64,000 nt of DNA from Pseudothioglobus sp905182815. Lineage in GTDB: Bacteria; Pseudomonadota; Gammaproteobacteria; PS1; Pseudothioglobaceae. The DNA lies in the NCBI RefSeq assembly GCF_048087625.1, contig NZ_CP159805.1, positions 1,302,001 to 1,366,000 on the forward strand, given 5' to 3'. Shown piece by piece: positions 45,286 to 53,240 of the stretch. Each line of letters opens with the position of its first letter. The first letter of the stretch is position 1. The translations under genes were made by a program, and so were the position numbers. The notes beneath the pieces were generated by a model that saw nothing but the letters and a program-made list of their open reading frames with translations, made no database searches and had not been told where the DNA came from.

Positions 45286-46431
45286 ATGGAAATTCTTTTT
45301 AATATATTAAATGTAATCAAATATTTAATCTATGCGCTACTTATAATTGCTTTTGTTATTTTTATTTTTCTTAATGTCTCCCCTGTCTTTGGCGCCTCTC
45401 CTGACAAAAATACCAAGGAAATAATTGTTAATTCAGAAAACTTTTTTGAGGGTAAATTTCGCAACATTAAAACAACATACACAAACTTTCGAACTTTAGA
45501 AAGAAAGTCGACCCTAAAGGAATGGTTCTTTCCGCCAAAAGATAAAAACCCTTTGGGCCCTCTTCCAACAATAAAATTTCAAGGTCAAGATTTAACAGAG
45601 GGTAAATTTGTTTGGTTTGGTCACTCCACGCTTCTTATGAAAACTGAAGATTTGGTTGTTATGACTGATCCAGTCTTTAATAGAGCATCACCATTACCGT
45701 CGTTCAGCTCAAAAAGTAAAAGTAGTTTTTTTAATGGGAAACCATTTGTATTTGAAAACCCAATATTGATAGAGGATCTTCCAAAGGTCAACGTTGTTAT
45801 CATTTCACATGATCACTATGATCACCTTGACTCTAAAGCAATTAAAGACTTATCAAATCTAGTAGATCATTTTATTGTGCCTTTAGGGGTTGGAGCACAT
45901 TTAGAAAGATGGGGAGTAGATAAAAATAAAATTACTGAGCTTGACTGGTATGAAAGCAAGAGCTATAAAGATGTTGAGTTTATCTTTGCGCCAGCTCTTC
46001 ACTTTAGTGGAAGAGGCATAACCAATGGTAACTCGACATTATGGGGCTCTTGGATTGTTAAATCAAAATCATTAAGTGCCTATTTTAGTGGTGATGGAGG
46101 ATACTCAGAGACATTTAAAAAATTAGGTAATGAATATGGTCCTTTTGACATTGCCTTTATCGAGAATGGTGCTTACAACATAGACTGGTCAAATGTTCAT
46201 ATGTTTCCTGATGAATCTGTTCAAGCCAGTATCGACTTAAAAGCAGAAGTGCTATTCCCGATTCATTGGTCTAAGTTTGATTTATCGATTCATCCATGGG
46301 ATGAGCCAATCATTCGAATTACTAAGGAAGCTGCGAAAAGGAATGTCAACATTGCAACCCCAATGATTGGTGAAGTATTTGAGCTAACCAACTTACCAAA
46401 AAATCCTTGGTGGGAAAAGCTTAGAAATTAA
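45286..46431 (+). CDS. Metallo-beta-lactamase-fold hydrolase, NAPE-PLD-like
   Basis: A signal-anchor helix (about 10-30) leads into a metallo-beta-lactamase domain facing the periplasm. The zinc motif is SHDHYDHLD (His175, His177, Asp179, His180), preceded by WFGHSTLL and DPVF and followed by HFSGRG, YFSGDGGY and PIHWSKFDLSIHPWDEP, as in the NAPE-hydrolysing phospholipase D-like family. Some relatives cleave N-acyl phospholipids; the substrate here is unknown. I prefer ATG 45286 over the upstream TTG (45262), which adds eight residues without a ribosome-binding site. It is first in an operon with an SDR and a TetR regulator. Confidence 0.8.
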   Translation: MEILFNILNVIKYLIYALLIIAFVIFIFLNVSPVFGASPDKNTKEIIVNSENFFEGKFRNIKTTYTNFRTLERKSTLKEWFFPPKDKNPLGPLPTIKFQGQDLTEGKFVWFGHSTLLMKTEDLVVMTDPVFNRASPLPSFSSKSKSSFFNGKPFVFENPILIEDLPKVNVVIISHDHYDHLDSKAIKDLSNLVDHFIVPLGVGAHLERWGVDKNKITELDWYESKSYKDVEFIFAPALHFSGRGITNGNSTLWGSWIVKSKSLSAYFSGDGGYSETFKKLGNEYGPFDIAFIENGAYNIDWSNVHMFPDESVQASIDLKAEVLFPIHWSKFDLSIHPWDEPIIRITKEAAKRNVNIATPMIGEVFELTNLPKNPWWEKLRN

Positions 46432-46454
46432 ACTAATATTATTTAAGGAAAAAA

Positions 46455-47363
46455 ATGAAAAAAGAAAATTGGAACGAATCAAATATCCCTGATCAATCAG
46501 GGAAAATTTTTATAGTAACTGGACCAACAAGTGGTCTTGGTAAAGAATCGGTTAAAGTTCTTGTTCGAAAAAACGCAACCGTTATTATGGCTGCTAGAAA
46601 TATTAAAAAAGCTGATTCTGTAAAAAAAGAAATTCTTGCTGAAAATAACAGTGCGAAGATAGATATTCAAGAGCTAGATTTATCAAGCCTCGAATCAGTC
46701 AATAATTTCTCAACATCTATAAACAAAAAATACAAAGCACTAGACTGCCTTATCAATAACGCTGGCATAATGGCCTGCCCTTATTCAAAAACAAAAGATG
46801 GCTTTGAGATACAGATGGGCACGAATCATTTAGGTCATTTTGCTTTAACAGGTCAACTAATATCTCTACTCAAAAAGACGCCAAATTCAAGAGTTGTAAA
46901 TGTAGCTAGTATTGCTCACACCTCTGGAAATATTGATTTTGATGATCTTAATTGGGAAAAAAGAAAATATAAAACTTGGAGCGCCTACAGTGACACTAAG
47001 CTAGCAAATTTATATTTCACCTATGAATTATCTCGTAAACTTGGTCAGGATAAAGGAAGTCCAATGGTATTAGCTTCACATCCAGGGTGGACTGCTACAG
47101 ATCTTCAGAAGCATTCTGGTATGGCAAATTTTATGAATATTTTTCTTGGACAGAAAGTTAAGGTAGGTGCTCTTGGAGGCCTCAGAGCAGCTACCGATCC
47201 AACTGCCCAGTCAGATAATTATTTTGGCTCTCCATCAATGGGCGGTATGAAAGGTCACCCTGCATTAGTTAAATCAAATGATTTATCGTATAATGTAGAT
47301 AATGCAAAAAAACTTTGGAAGCTATCTGAAGAACTAACTGGAGTGAGTTACTCCATTGACTAA
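46455..47363 (+). CDS. Short-chain dehydrogenase/reductase (retinol dehydrogenase-like)
   Basis: NAD(P)-dependent oxidoreductase of unknown substrate. The 302 residues have the cofactor motif TGPTSGLG (22-29), AARN (suggesting NADPH preference), NNAGIM, catalytic Ser in NVASIAH and YSDTK (Tyr-x3-Lys), plus SHPGWTATDLQ as in retinol/oxidoreductase-type SDRs. AAGGA precedes the ATG. It lies 23 bp after the hydrolase and 6 bp before the TetR gene. Confidence 0.85.
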   Translation: MKKENWNESNIPDQSGKIFIVTGPTSGLGKESVKVLVRKNATVIMAARNIKKADSVKKEILAENNSAKIDIQELDLSSLESVNNFSTSINKKYKALDCLINNAGIMACPYSKTKDGFEIQMGTNHLGHFALTGQLISLLKKTPNSRVVNVASIAHTSGNIDFDDLNWEKRKYKTWSAYSDTKLANLYFTYELSRKLGQDKGSPMVLASHPGWTATDLQKHSGMANFMNIFLGQKVKVGALGGLRAATDPTAQSDNYFGSPSMGGMKGHPALVKSNDLSYNVDNAKKLWKLSEELTGVSYSID

Positions 47364-47369
47364 AAAATA

Positions 47370-47927
47370 ATGCTCTCAACTAAAGATAAAATCTATCAAA
47401 GCGCTCTAGAGCTATTTGCCAGTCAGGGCATTCAGTCAACTTCAACTGCTCAAATTAGCAAAAAAGCAGGGGTTGCCTCTGGAACGCTTTTTGTACACTT
47501 TAAATCAAAGCAAGAGCTTATTGACACAATATACATAAGCATTAAAAAAAATGCTTTTTCTGACTTAAATGAAAATATGCCTGATAATTCAAGTGTTGAA
47601 CTTCAGTTCAAAGAAGCTTCCCGAAAAATTATTGAGTATTTTTTAACTAACTACAATGAATTTATCTTTTTAGGTTTAGTTGATATCGATCCCATGGTAT
47701 CTGAAGAAGCAAGGGCAATAGGCTTCAAAAATTTTGAAAAATCAATGACCGATATGAAACTATTTTTTAAAGAAGGTTATTTTAGAGATATTGATTTTGA
47801 CCTACTCTTTCAAATAAGTTGGTCAGCAACTGAAACGATTATTAAAAACTTAAAATTAAGAAATCTTTCCAAGCCAAGTGAGAGTGAACTGAATGTAATC
47901 TGGGATATTATGAAAAAGAGCTCCTAA
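47370..47927 (+). CDS. TetR/AcrR-family transcriptional regulator
   Basis: The N-terminal helix-turn-helix is clear (ALELFASQGIQSTSTAQISK, then AGVASGTLFVHFKSKQELID, about residues 9-52), followed by a divergent helical ligand-binding domain. At 185 residues it is typical for the family. Being last in the operon with a palindromic operator in the promoter, it probably represses its own operon until a ligand related to the hydrolase or SDR substrate binds. The ligand is unknown. Confidence 0.88.
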   Translation: MLSTKDKIYQSALELFASQGIQSTSTAQISKKAGVASGTLFVHFKSKQELIDTIYISIKKNAFSDLNENMPDNSSVELQFKEASRKIIEYFLTNYNEFIFLGLVDIDPMVSEEARAIGFKNFEKSMTDMKLFFKEGYFRDIDFDLLFQISWSATETIIKNLKLRNLSKPSESELNVIWDIMKKSS

Positions 47928-47940
47928 GAGCTCTTTTTTA
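47913..47940. terminator. Bidirectional terminator between the TetR gene and tRNA-Leu
   Basis: AAAGAGCTC and GAGCTCTTT form a 9-bp stem around CTAA, with T-runs on both strands (TTTTTTA on plus, TTTTTC on minus). The loop contains the TetR stop codon. It can end the operon from the left and the tRNA-Leu transcript from the right. Confidence 0.85.
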
Positions 47941-47948
47941 AAAATATA

Positions 47949-48033
47949 TGGTGCGGAGAGAGAGACTCGAACTCTCACGTCTTGCGACACTGGAACCTAA
48001 ATCCAGCGTGTCTACCAATTCCACCACCCCCGC
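47949..48033 (-). tRNA. tRNA-Leu (TAG anticodon)
   Basis: An 85-nt class II tRNA with acceptor GCGGGGG/TCTCCGC (two G-U pairs), D-arm with GGTAGACAC, anticodon loop ATTTAGG (anticodon TAG), an extra arm, T-arm GAGAGTTCGAGTCTCTC and encoded CCA. It stands alone. Confidence 0.95.
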
Positions 48034-48045
48034 GAAGATTTTGAA

Positions 48046-48051
48046 ATTATA
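48046..48051 (-). promoter_or_regulatory. -10 box for tRNA-Leu
   Basis: A perfect TATAAT on the minus strand lies 12 bp before the tRNA 5' end. No good -35 is seen at 16-18 bp. Confidence 0.45.
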
Positions 48052-48067
48052 CCGAATTAAATCAAAC

Positions 48068-48085
48068 ATTTCTTATTTAAGAAAT
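48068..48085. repeat. 18-bp palindrome between tRNA-Leu and cysG
   Basis: ATTTCTTA and TAAGAAAT flank TT. It lies 12 bp after the cysG stop (minus strand) and about 35-52 bp upstream of tRNA-Leu. With no T-run on the minus strand it is a weak terminator candidate. It may be an operator. Confidence 0.45.
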
Positions 48086-48097
48086 AGATTTTCTTAT

Positions 48098-49480
48098 TTA
48101 ATTGCCGTACCAGCTTAACTTTTCATTTAGACTGACGACCTCTCCTACAATCATCAAAGTAGGTGCATTAATATCTTCTTTAATTAACAAATCAGGCAAG
48201 TCTTTTAGAGAGGTAATATAAACTTTTTGCTCAGGCATTGTTCCTTTTTCAATAATCGCAATTGGCATCTCCTCTCTCATGCCGTGAGCAATTAACTGTT
48301 CACAAATGTAACTTGCCCCACTCAATGCCATATAAAAAACAATCGTCTGCTGCTCAACAATAAACTCTTCCCATGCAAGGTTAGTCGTGCCATCTTTTAA
48401 ATGGGCAGTCACAAAACGGCAGGATTGAGAAAAGTCTCTATGGGTTAACGGAATGCCTGCATAAGAAGAGCACCCTGATGCAGCAGTTATTCCGGGCACA
48501 ACCTGAAAAGGGATGCCGTGCTCAGAAAGAGACTCGATTTCTTCACCCCCTCGGCCAAAAATAAAAGGATCACCGCCCTTTAACCTGCACACTCTCTTGC
48601 CTGATTTTGCCAGATCAACCAAAAGAGCATTAATATCTATTTGCCTAGTAGATTTATTACTGCCACCTTTTTTACCGACATAAATGAGCTCTGAGTCTCT
48701 CCTAACAAGCTCCATAACACCTTTAGAGACCAGCCTATCATAAAGTACAACATCGGCTTGCTGGATAAGCCTCAAAGCTTTAAACGTTAATAGGTCAGGA
48801 TCGCCAGGACCAGCGCCAACTAAATAGACCTCTCCCAAGTTCATCTCAACTGCGTCAATAAGCTGCTTTTCAATATCAGTCTTTGCTTCTTGAATACGCC
48901 CTGAAAAAACTTTTTCAGCTATAACGCCAGAAAAAGTAGCTTCCCAAAATGCCCTTCTATCTTTAATTTTTGAAAACCTGTCTTTAACTTTCTGCCTATA
49001 CTCACCAGCAATTTCAGCAAGTATGCCATAAGATCTTGGAATAACTGTTTCAAGCTTTGCACGAATTAAACGAGCTAGAACTGGCGCCTTACCGGATGAA
49101 GAGACAGCAATTACCACCGGAGACCTATCAACTATTGAGGGCATGATAAAGCTTGATAGCTCAGGCGAGTCAACCACATTTACCAGTATACGACTTTCTT
49201 GAGCTATCTTAGAGACAGATTCATTTACTTTTGAGTCATCTGTAGCAGAAATAATTACTGAATAATTTGAAATATCAGATGCCTCAAAGCGCTTATTAAC
49301 TAAAGTTACATTGCTATCTAAAGACAAGGTTTTTATGCCTTCACAAAAATGGGGAGAAACGCATGTAACCTTAGCCTGAGCTTTTAATAATAAGTTTATT
49401 TTTCTTAATCCGATATCTCCGCCTCCAACGACTAGGGCTGGCTTTTGTCTTAAATTAATAAAGATAGGCAGATGGTCCAT
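48098..49480 (-). CDS. cysG: Siroheme synthase (trifunctional CysG)
   Basis: Makes siroheme from uroporphyrinogen III. The N-terminal third is the NAD-dependent dehydrogenase/ferrochelatase (LPIFINLRQKPALVVGGGDI), with VVDSPELSSFIMPSIVDRSP; the C-terminal part is the SAM uroporphyrinogen methyltransferase (VYLVGAGPGDPDLLTFKALR, DRLVSKGV, LKGGDPFIFGRGGEE, VVPGITAASGCSSYAGIPLT). The 460 residues match E. coli CysG. Siroheme serves sulfite and nitrite reductases, neither of which is in the window. The gene is followed by a palindrome and preceded by a 172-bp A+T-rich spacer. Confidence 0.97.
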   Translation of the reverse strand: MDHLPIFINLRQKPALVVGGGDIGLRKINLLLKAQAKVTCVSPHFCEGIKTLSLDSNVTLVNKRFEASDISNYSVIISATDDSKVNESVSKIAQESRILVNVVDSPELSSFIMPSIVDRSPVVIAVSSSGKAPVLARLIRAKLETVIPRSYGILAEIAGEYRQKVKDRFSKIKDRRAFWEATFSGVIAEKVFSGRIQEAKTDIEKQLIDAVEMNLGEVYLVGAGPGDPDLLTFKALRLIQQADVVLYDRLVSKGVMELVRRDSELIYVGKKGGSNKSTRQIDINALLVDLAKSGKRVCRLKGGDPFIFGRGGEEIESLSEHGIPFQVVPGITAASGCSSYAGIPLTHRDFSQSCRFVTAHLKDGTTNLAWEEFIVEQQTIVFYMALSGASYICEQLIAHGMREEMPIAIIEKGTMPEQKVYITSLKDLPDLLIKEDINAPTLMIVGEVVSLNEKLSWYGN

Positions 49481-49652
49481 AAAAATATATTAAGCTCTCA
49501 AGGTTAGAGCATTGTTTAAAATATTTTACGAAGTATAGTAAAAAATTCTATATTTTTATTATTATTGAGTTCAAAGATATGAATTTTTCTTAAAAAAACA
49601 AAAATTTAGAAAAATATTTTATATTTCCTAGTAAATTGATATTTAGTAGCTA

Positions 49653-50321
49653 CTAAAGTTGAAGTACTATTTTAACAAAAGGAATTGAAATTGCCTTTTT
49701 TGATTGGAGTGATGCTTTATCTAGCTCATTCATCGCAGATACTAAAGTATTTAAATCTCGAGAATAATTCTTAAATAAATATTCGTAAATTTTTGAGTCG
49801 ATAGTTAAATTTCTATCACTCATTTGTTTATTAAGTACGTCCATTGTTAACTCATCATTAAGTTCTTCTAATTTATAAACAGCAGCTAAACTTAAGCGCG
49901 TCTTAAGATCCTTCATAACGGTTAAATCAGCTGGCAAACTAGAGCCACTGACTAAAACAACAACTCCAGCCTGTCTTACTCGATTATACAAATCGAAAAA
50001 TGTCTCTTGGTTATCACTACTAATAAGATCAACATTATCAAAGCTAATAAAATTTAATTGGTCTATAAAGTCAAATAAATGCTCTGGAAAAGAATCAATA
50101 CAATCGATATAAATTGCATTCATATCCATTTCTAAGGCCTTTAATACTACTCCTTGAAGGACATGCGTTTTGCCTTGACCTGTTAATCCATATACGTAGA
50201 TTTCAGAAGCTTTTTTTTTCTGAAAAAGTTGGTGAATTAAATTAACAAGCTCACTATTAGCAATAAAGTTATCTAAAAGCATTTTGGAGTTCAGTGAGAT
50301 TGGAAGGCCTAGTTGATTCAT
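49653..50321 (-). CDS. hda: DnaA inactivator Hda
   Basis: DnaA-related AAA+ protein that, bound to the sliding clamp, stimulates ATP hydrolysis by DnaA after initiation. The 222 residues have the N-terminal clamp-binding motif QLGLP (3-7), Walker A GLTGQGKTH (45-53), a Walker B region FISFDNVDLI, and the arginine-finger region LKTRLSLA, but no DnaA DNA-binding domain. It overlaps the CDP-alcohol transferase gene by 4 bp. Confidence 0.88.
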   Translation of the reverse strand: MNQLGLPISLNSKMLLDNFIANSELVNLIHQLFQKKKASEIYVYGLTGQGKTHVLQGVVLKALEMDMNAIYIDCIDSFPEHLFDFIDQLNFISFDNVDLISSDNQETFFDLYNRVRQAGVVVLVSGSSLPADLTVMKDLKTRLSLAAVYKLEELNDELTMDVLNKQMSDRNLTIDSKIYEYLFKNYSRDLNTLVSAMNELDKASLQSKKAISIPFVKIVLQL

Positions 50322-50878
50322 TTTTTAGTCTCTTGCAAGATAAACTTTTTAACCCAAAGTAACACATAGTCCGCACCACTTAAACCGGTCGAAGTGGCAA
50401 CCACTATGAAGACCATATCTCTAAGGCTATTTAATTCGGTATATATTTGAATTAACAGCAAAAATAAAACCAAGGCGATTTGTAATACTGTATTAAATTT
50501 ACTAATTAAAGAAGGCTCTAGCAAATCACTATCCCTAGATATTTCACCTAGAAAATATCCCAATGCGCCCGCTACAATAATAACATCACGAACAAAAATT
50601 ATCATCAGTAGCCATAAGGGCATAATCCCAACCCAATATAAAGCAATAAAAGAGCAGGTTAATAATATCTTATCTGCCATTGGATCAAGAATAGAGCCAA
50701 GACGGGACTGTAATGAAAACTGTTTAGCTATCCAACCATCTAATGCGTCGGTAATTCCAGCCAATAGAAATAATAGAAGCGTCAAAAGATACTGCTCTTT
50801 TAGTAGCGCTATAACTATTGGAACTGTTAAAATAATGCGTATTATTGAAAGCGCATTGGGTAGCATTGAGTAGCTCAT
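50318..50878 (-). CDS. CDP-alcohol phosphatidyltransferase family protein
   Basis: An integral membrane phospholipid synthesis enzyme of the PgsA type. The 186 residues carry several membrane helices and the CDP-alcohol motif DALDGWIAKQFSLQSRLGSI then LDPMADK (consensus DGxxAR...GxxxDxxxD, with Lys for Arg). It resembles the glycerophosphate transferase PgsA but may be a paralogue of different specificity, so no symbol is given. It is divergent from purM with a 52-bp spacer and cotranscribed with hda. Confidence 0.85.
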   Translation of the reverse strand: MSYSMLPNALSIIRIILTVPIVIALLKEQYLLTLLLFLLAGITDALDGWIAKQFSLQSRLGSILDPMADKILLTCSFIALYWVGIMPLWLLMIIFVRDVIIVAGALGYFLGEISRDSDLLEPSLISKFNTVLQIALVLFLLLIQIYTELNSLRDMVFIVVATSTGLSGADYVLLWVKKFILQETKK

Positions 50879-50930
50879 TATTTTGCTTAATTAAATTCAT
50901 TTTTTAGACCTTAATTATACGGAAAACAAG

Positions 50931-51932
50931 ATGTCATCATTGACTTATAAGGACTCTGGAGTTGATATTACTAAAGGTAATCAGCTTATTGAAGAAATTA
51001 AACCAATTGCAAAATCAACGTTAAGACCTGGTGTTCTTGCTGGTCTTGGCGGCTTTGGTGCAATGTTTGAAATTCCTTTAGATAAGTATAAAAAACCAGT
51101 TTTAATTTCAGGAACTGACGGCGTTGGAACAAAATTGATGGTTGCTGAGATGCTTAATAAGCATGATACTATTGGTATTGATTTAGTTGCAATGTGCGTC
51201 AATGATCTTATAGTTCAGGGCGCTGAGCCATTGTTTTTTTTAGATTATTACGCAACGGGCTCTCTTAATCCAGATGTTGCGATTTCTGTTATTTCTGGAA
51301 TTGGTGAAGGCTGTCGTCAATCTGGATGCTCATTAATTGGAGGGGAAACTGCTGAAATGCCCGGAATGTATAAAGGCGAAGAGTATGATCTTGCTGGGTT
51401 TTGCGTAGGCATTGTTGAAAAAGATAATATTATAGATGGCTCTAAAGTTTCATCAGGTAATCACATAATAGCACTTGGTTCATCCGGTCCTCACTCAAAT
51501 GGATACTCACTCATCAGAAAAGTTTTGGAAAAAACAAAGCCAACATCAAGCCAGCTCAAGGAACTTATTGAGCCAACTAAAATTTATGTTAAATCAATCT
51601 TGTCATTAGTTCAAAATCTACCCATACATGCAATATCGCATATTACAGGCGGTGGCCTTCTTGAAAATATTCCCAGAGTAATGCCAGAGCATTTAGCTGC
51701 AAAATTGGATGCAAACTCTTGGGAGTTTCCAGAAATATTTCAGTGGCTGCAGACTGAAGGAAATATAGATACAAGTGAAATGCATAGAGTTCTTAACTGC
51801 GGCGTTGGCATGATCGTTATTGTTCCAAAAGAATCCTCAAATGACGCTATTAAGCTATTAAATTCTAAAGGTGAAAAAGCCTGGTTAATTGGAGAAGTTG
51901 TTGAGTCTAAAGGCGAGCAAGTAATAATTTGA
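50931..51932 (+). CDS. purM: Phosphoribosylformylglycinamidine cyclo-ligase
   Basis: Forms aminoimidazole ribonucleotide in purine synthesis. The 333 residues have LTYKDSGVDITKGNQLIEEI, VLAGLGGFGAMFEI, SGTDGVGTKLMVA, GGETAEMPGMYKGEEYDLAG and HITGGGLLENIPR. purN follows after 4 bp. It faces the CDP-alcohol transferase/hda pair divergently, an order also known from other gammaproteobacteria. Confidence 0.97.
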   Translation: MSSLTYKDSGVDITKGNQLIEEIKPIAKSTLRPGVLAGLGGFGAMFEIPLDKYKKPVLISGTDGVGTKLMVAEMLNKHDTIGIDLVAMCVNDLIVQGAEPLFFLDYYATGSLNPDVAISVISGIGEGCRQSGCSLIGGETAEMPGMYKGEEYDLAGFCVGIVEKDNIIDGSKVSSGNHIIALGSSGPHSNGYSLIRKVLEKTKPTSSQLKELIEPTKIYVKSILSLVQNLPIHAISHITGGGLLENIPRVMPEHLAAKLDANSWEFPEIFQWLQTEGNIDTSEMHRVLNCGVGMIVIVPKESSNDAIKLLNSKGEKAWLIGEVVESKGEQVII

Positions 51933-51936
51933 TACT

Positions 51937-52545
51937 ATGAAAGCTGTTATTTTAATTTCCGGTAATGGCTCTAATTTACAATCAATAATTGATAATGCAG
52001 ATAGAATTGACTTGCAAATTAGCTGCGTCATTAGTAATAACAAAAATGCTTTTGGCTTGAAAAGAGCTGAATCTGCAAAACTTCAGACCGCCATTATTGA
52101 TCCTGAATTATATAACTCCAAGGAAGCTTTTGATAGAGAGCTCATTTCAATTATTCAACAGCATGGGGTAGAGTTAATTGTTTTAGCTGGTTATATGAGA
52201 GTTCTTACTCCATTATTTGTGTCACATTATTTTGGGAAAATTCTTAATATTCACCCGTCCTTACTCCCAAAATTTCCAGGACTCAACACACACCAAAGAG
52301 CTATTAACGCTTCTGAGAAAGCTCATGGTGTAAGTGTTCACTTTGTTACTAAAGAATTGGATGGTGGTCCTTTAATTTGTCAAGAGTCAGTTATTATTGA
52401 CAATCTAGATACTAAGGAAACACTCTCTATGAAAGTTTTAAAAAAAGAACATGTCATCTACCCTAAAGTGATTCATTGGTATACTAAAAAAAGACTTCAC
52501 CTAATTGATGATAAAACTGCAACACTTGATGGAAAAATAATATGA
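51937..52545 (+). CDS. purN: Phosphoribosylglycinamide formyltransferase
   Basis: Transfers a formyl group from 10-formyltetrahydrofolate to GAR. The 202 residues show VLISGNGSNLQSII, the catalytic Asn and His in ILNIHPSLLPKFPG, LNTHQRAINASEKAHGVSVH and the catalytic Asp in ELDGGPLI. It overlaps the next gene (DUF3108) by 4 bp. Confidence 0.97.
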   Translation: MKAVILISGNGSNLQSIIDNADRIDLQISCVISNNKNAFGLKRAESAKLQTAIIDPELYNSKEAFDRELISIIQQHGVELIVLAGYMRVLTPLFVSHYFGKILNIHPSLLPKFPGLNTHQRAINASEKAHGVSVHFVTKELDGGPLICQESVIIDNLDTKETLSMKVLKKEHVIYPKVIHWYTKKRLHLIDDKTATLDGKII

Positions 52546-53240
52546 ATAAAGTAATTTTCTTATTTTTAGCACTTCTTTACTCTGCCCAATCTTTGTCCCT
52601 AACCCCGTATAAGGGAAATTATGAGCTTTATGCTGAAACTGTAATGGGCAACCTAAAAATTGGCACTGCAATATTAAACTTAGAGGTCAATGACAATCAG
52701 TTTGAATTCACAACTGAAGCCAGCACAGCATCAGTATGGAAAGCTTTATATGATTACTCAAGATCTGAAAAAAGTATAGGTGATGAAATTGATGGGCAGA
52801 TCATTAATACTTCCTTTAGAGTCATAGAAAAAATCAAAAATGAAGTTAAAAAGAACTATGAAATTACCATCGAAACTGATAAAAATTATGCCGTGTCAAG
52901 CAGTGGTGATGAGTTTGAAATAAAACCTGGTCTTCTAGTTGACACTTTAAGTGTTTATCTCGCATTATCCAATGATATGGTTAATAAGCCTAATGAATCA
53001 GAATTTACCTATCAAGTTGTTGATGAAGTTGGTGTTAATTATCTTCAATTCAAGTTAGATGGATCTGAAAAAATTTTAATTAATGAGCGTGAGATTGAAA
53101 CTGTGAGGGTAATTTGTAATGAATTGCAATTAATTCTAAATCTGTCTGTTGAAGAGAATTTTCAGCCTATAAAAATTCACAAGATTAATGGTAAAACTGC
53201 TTTCACAATGACGCTTATAGGCTTTGAAACTTTAATCTAA
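52542..53240 (+). CDS. DUF3108-family periplasmic protein
   Basis: A 232-residue protein with an N-terminal signal peptide (about 1-19, LFLALLYSAQSLS) and a beta-rich body beginning TPYKGNYELYAETVMGNLKI. Family members commonly follow purN in gammaproteobacteria, and their function is unknown. It overlaps purN by 4 bp. Its 3' end overlaps the convergent uvrA stop by 4 bp. Confidence 0.8.
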   Translation: MNKVIFLFLALLYSAQSLSLTPYKGNYELYAETVMGNLKIGTAILNLEVNDNQFEFTTEASTASVWKALYDYSRSEKSIGDEIDGQIINTSFRVIEKIKNEVKKNYEITIETDKNYAVSSSGDEFEIKPGLLVDTLSVYLALSNDMVNKPNESEFTYQVVDEVGVNYLQFKLDGSEKILINEREIETVRVICNELQLILNLSVEENFQPIKIHKINGKTAFTMTLIGFETLI

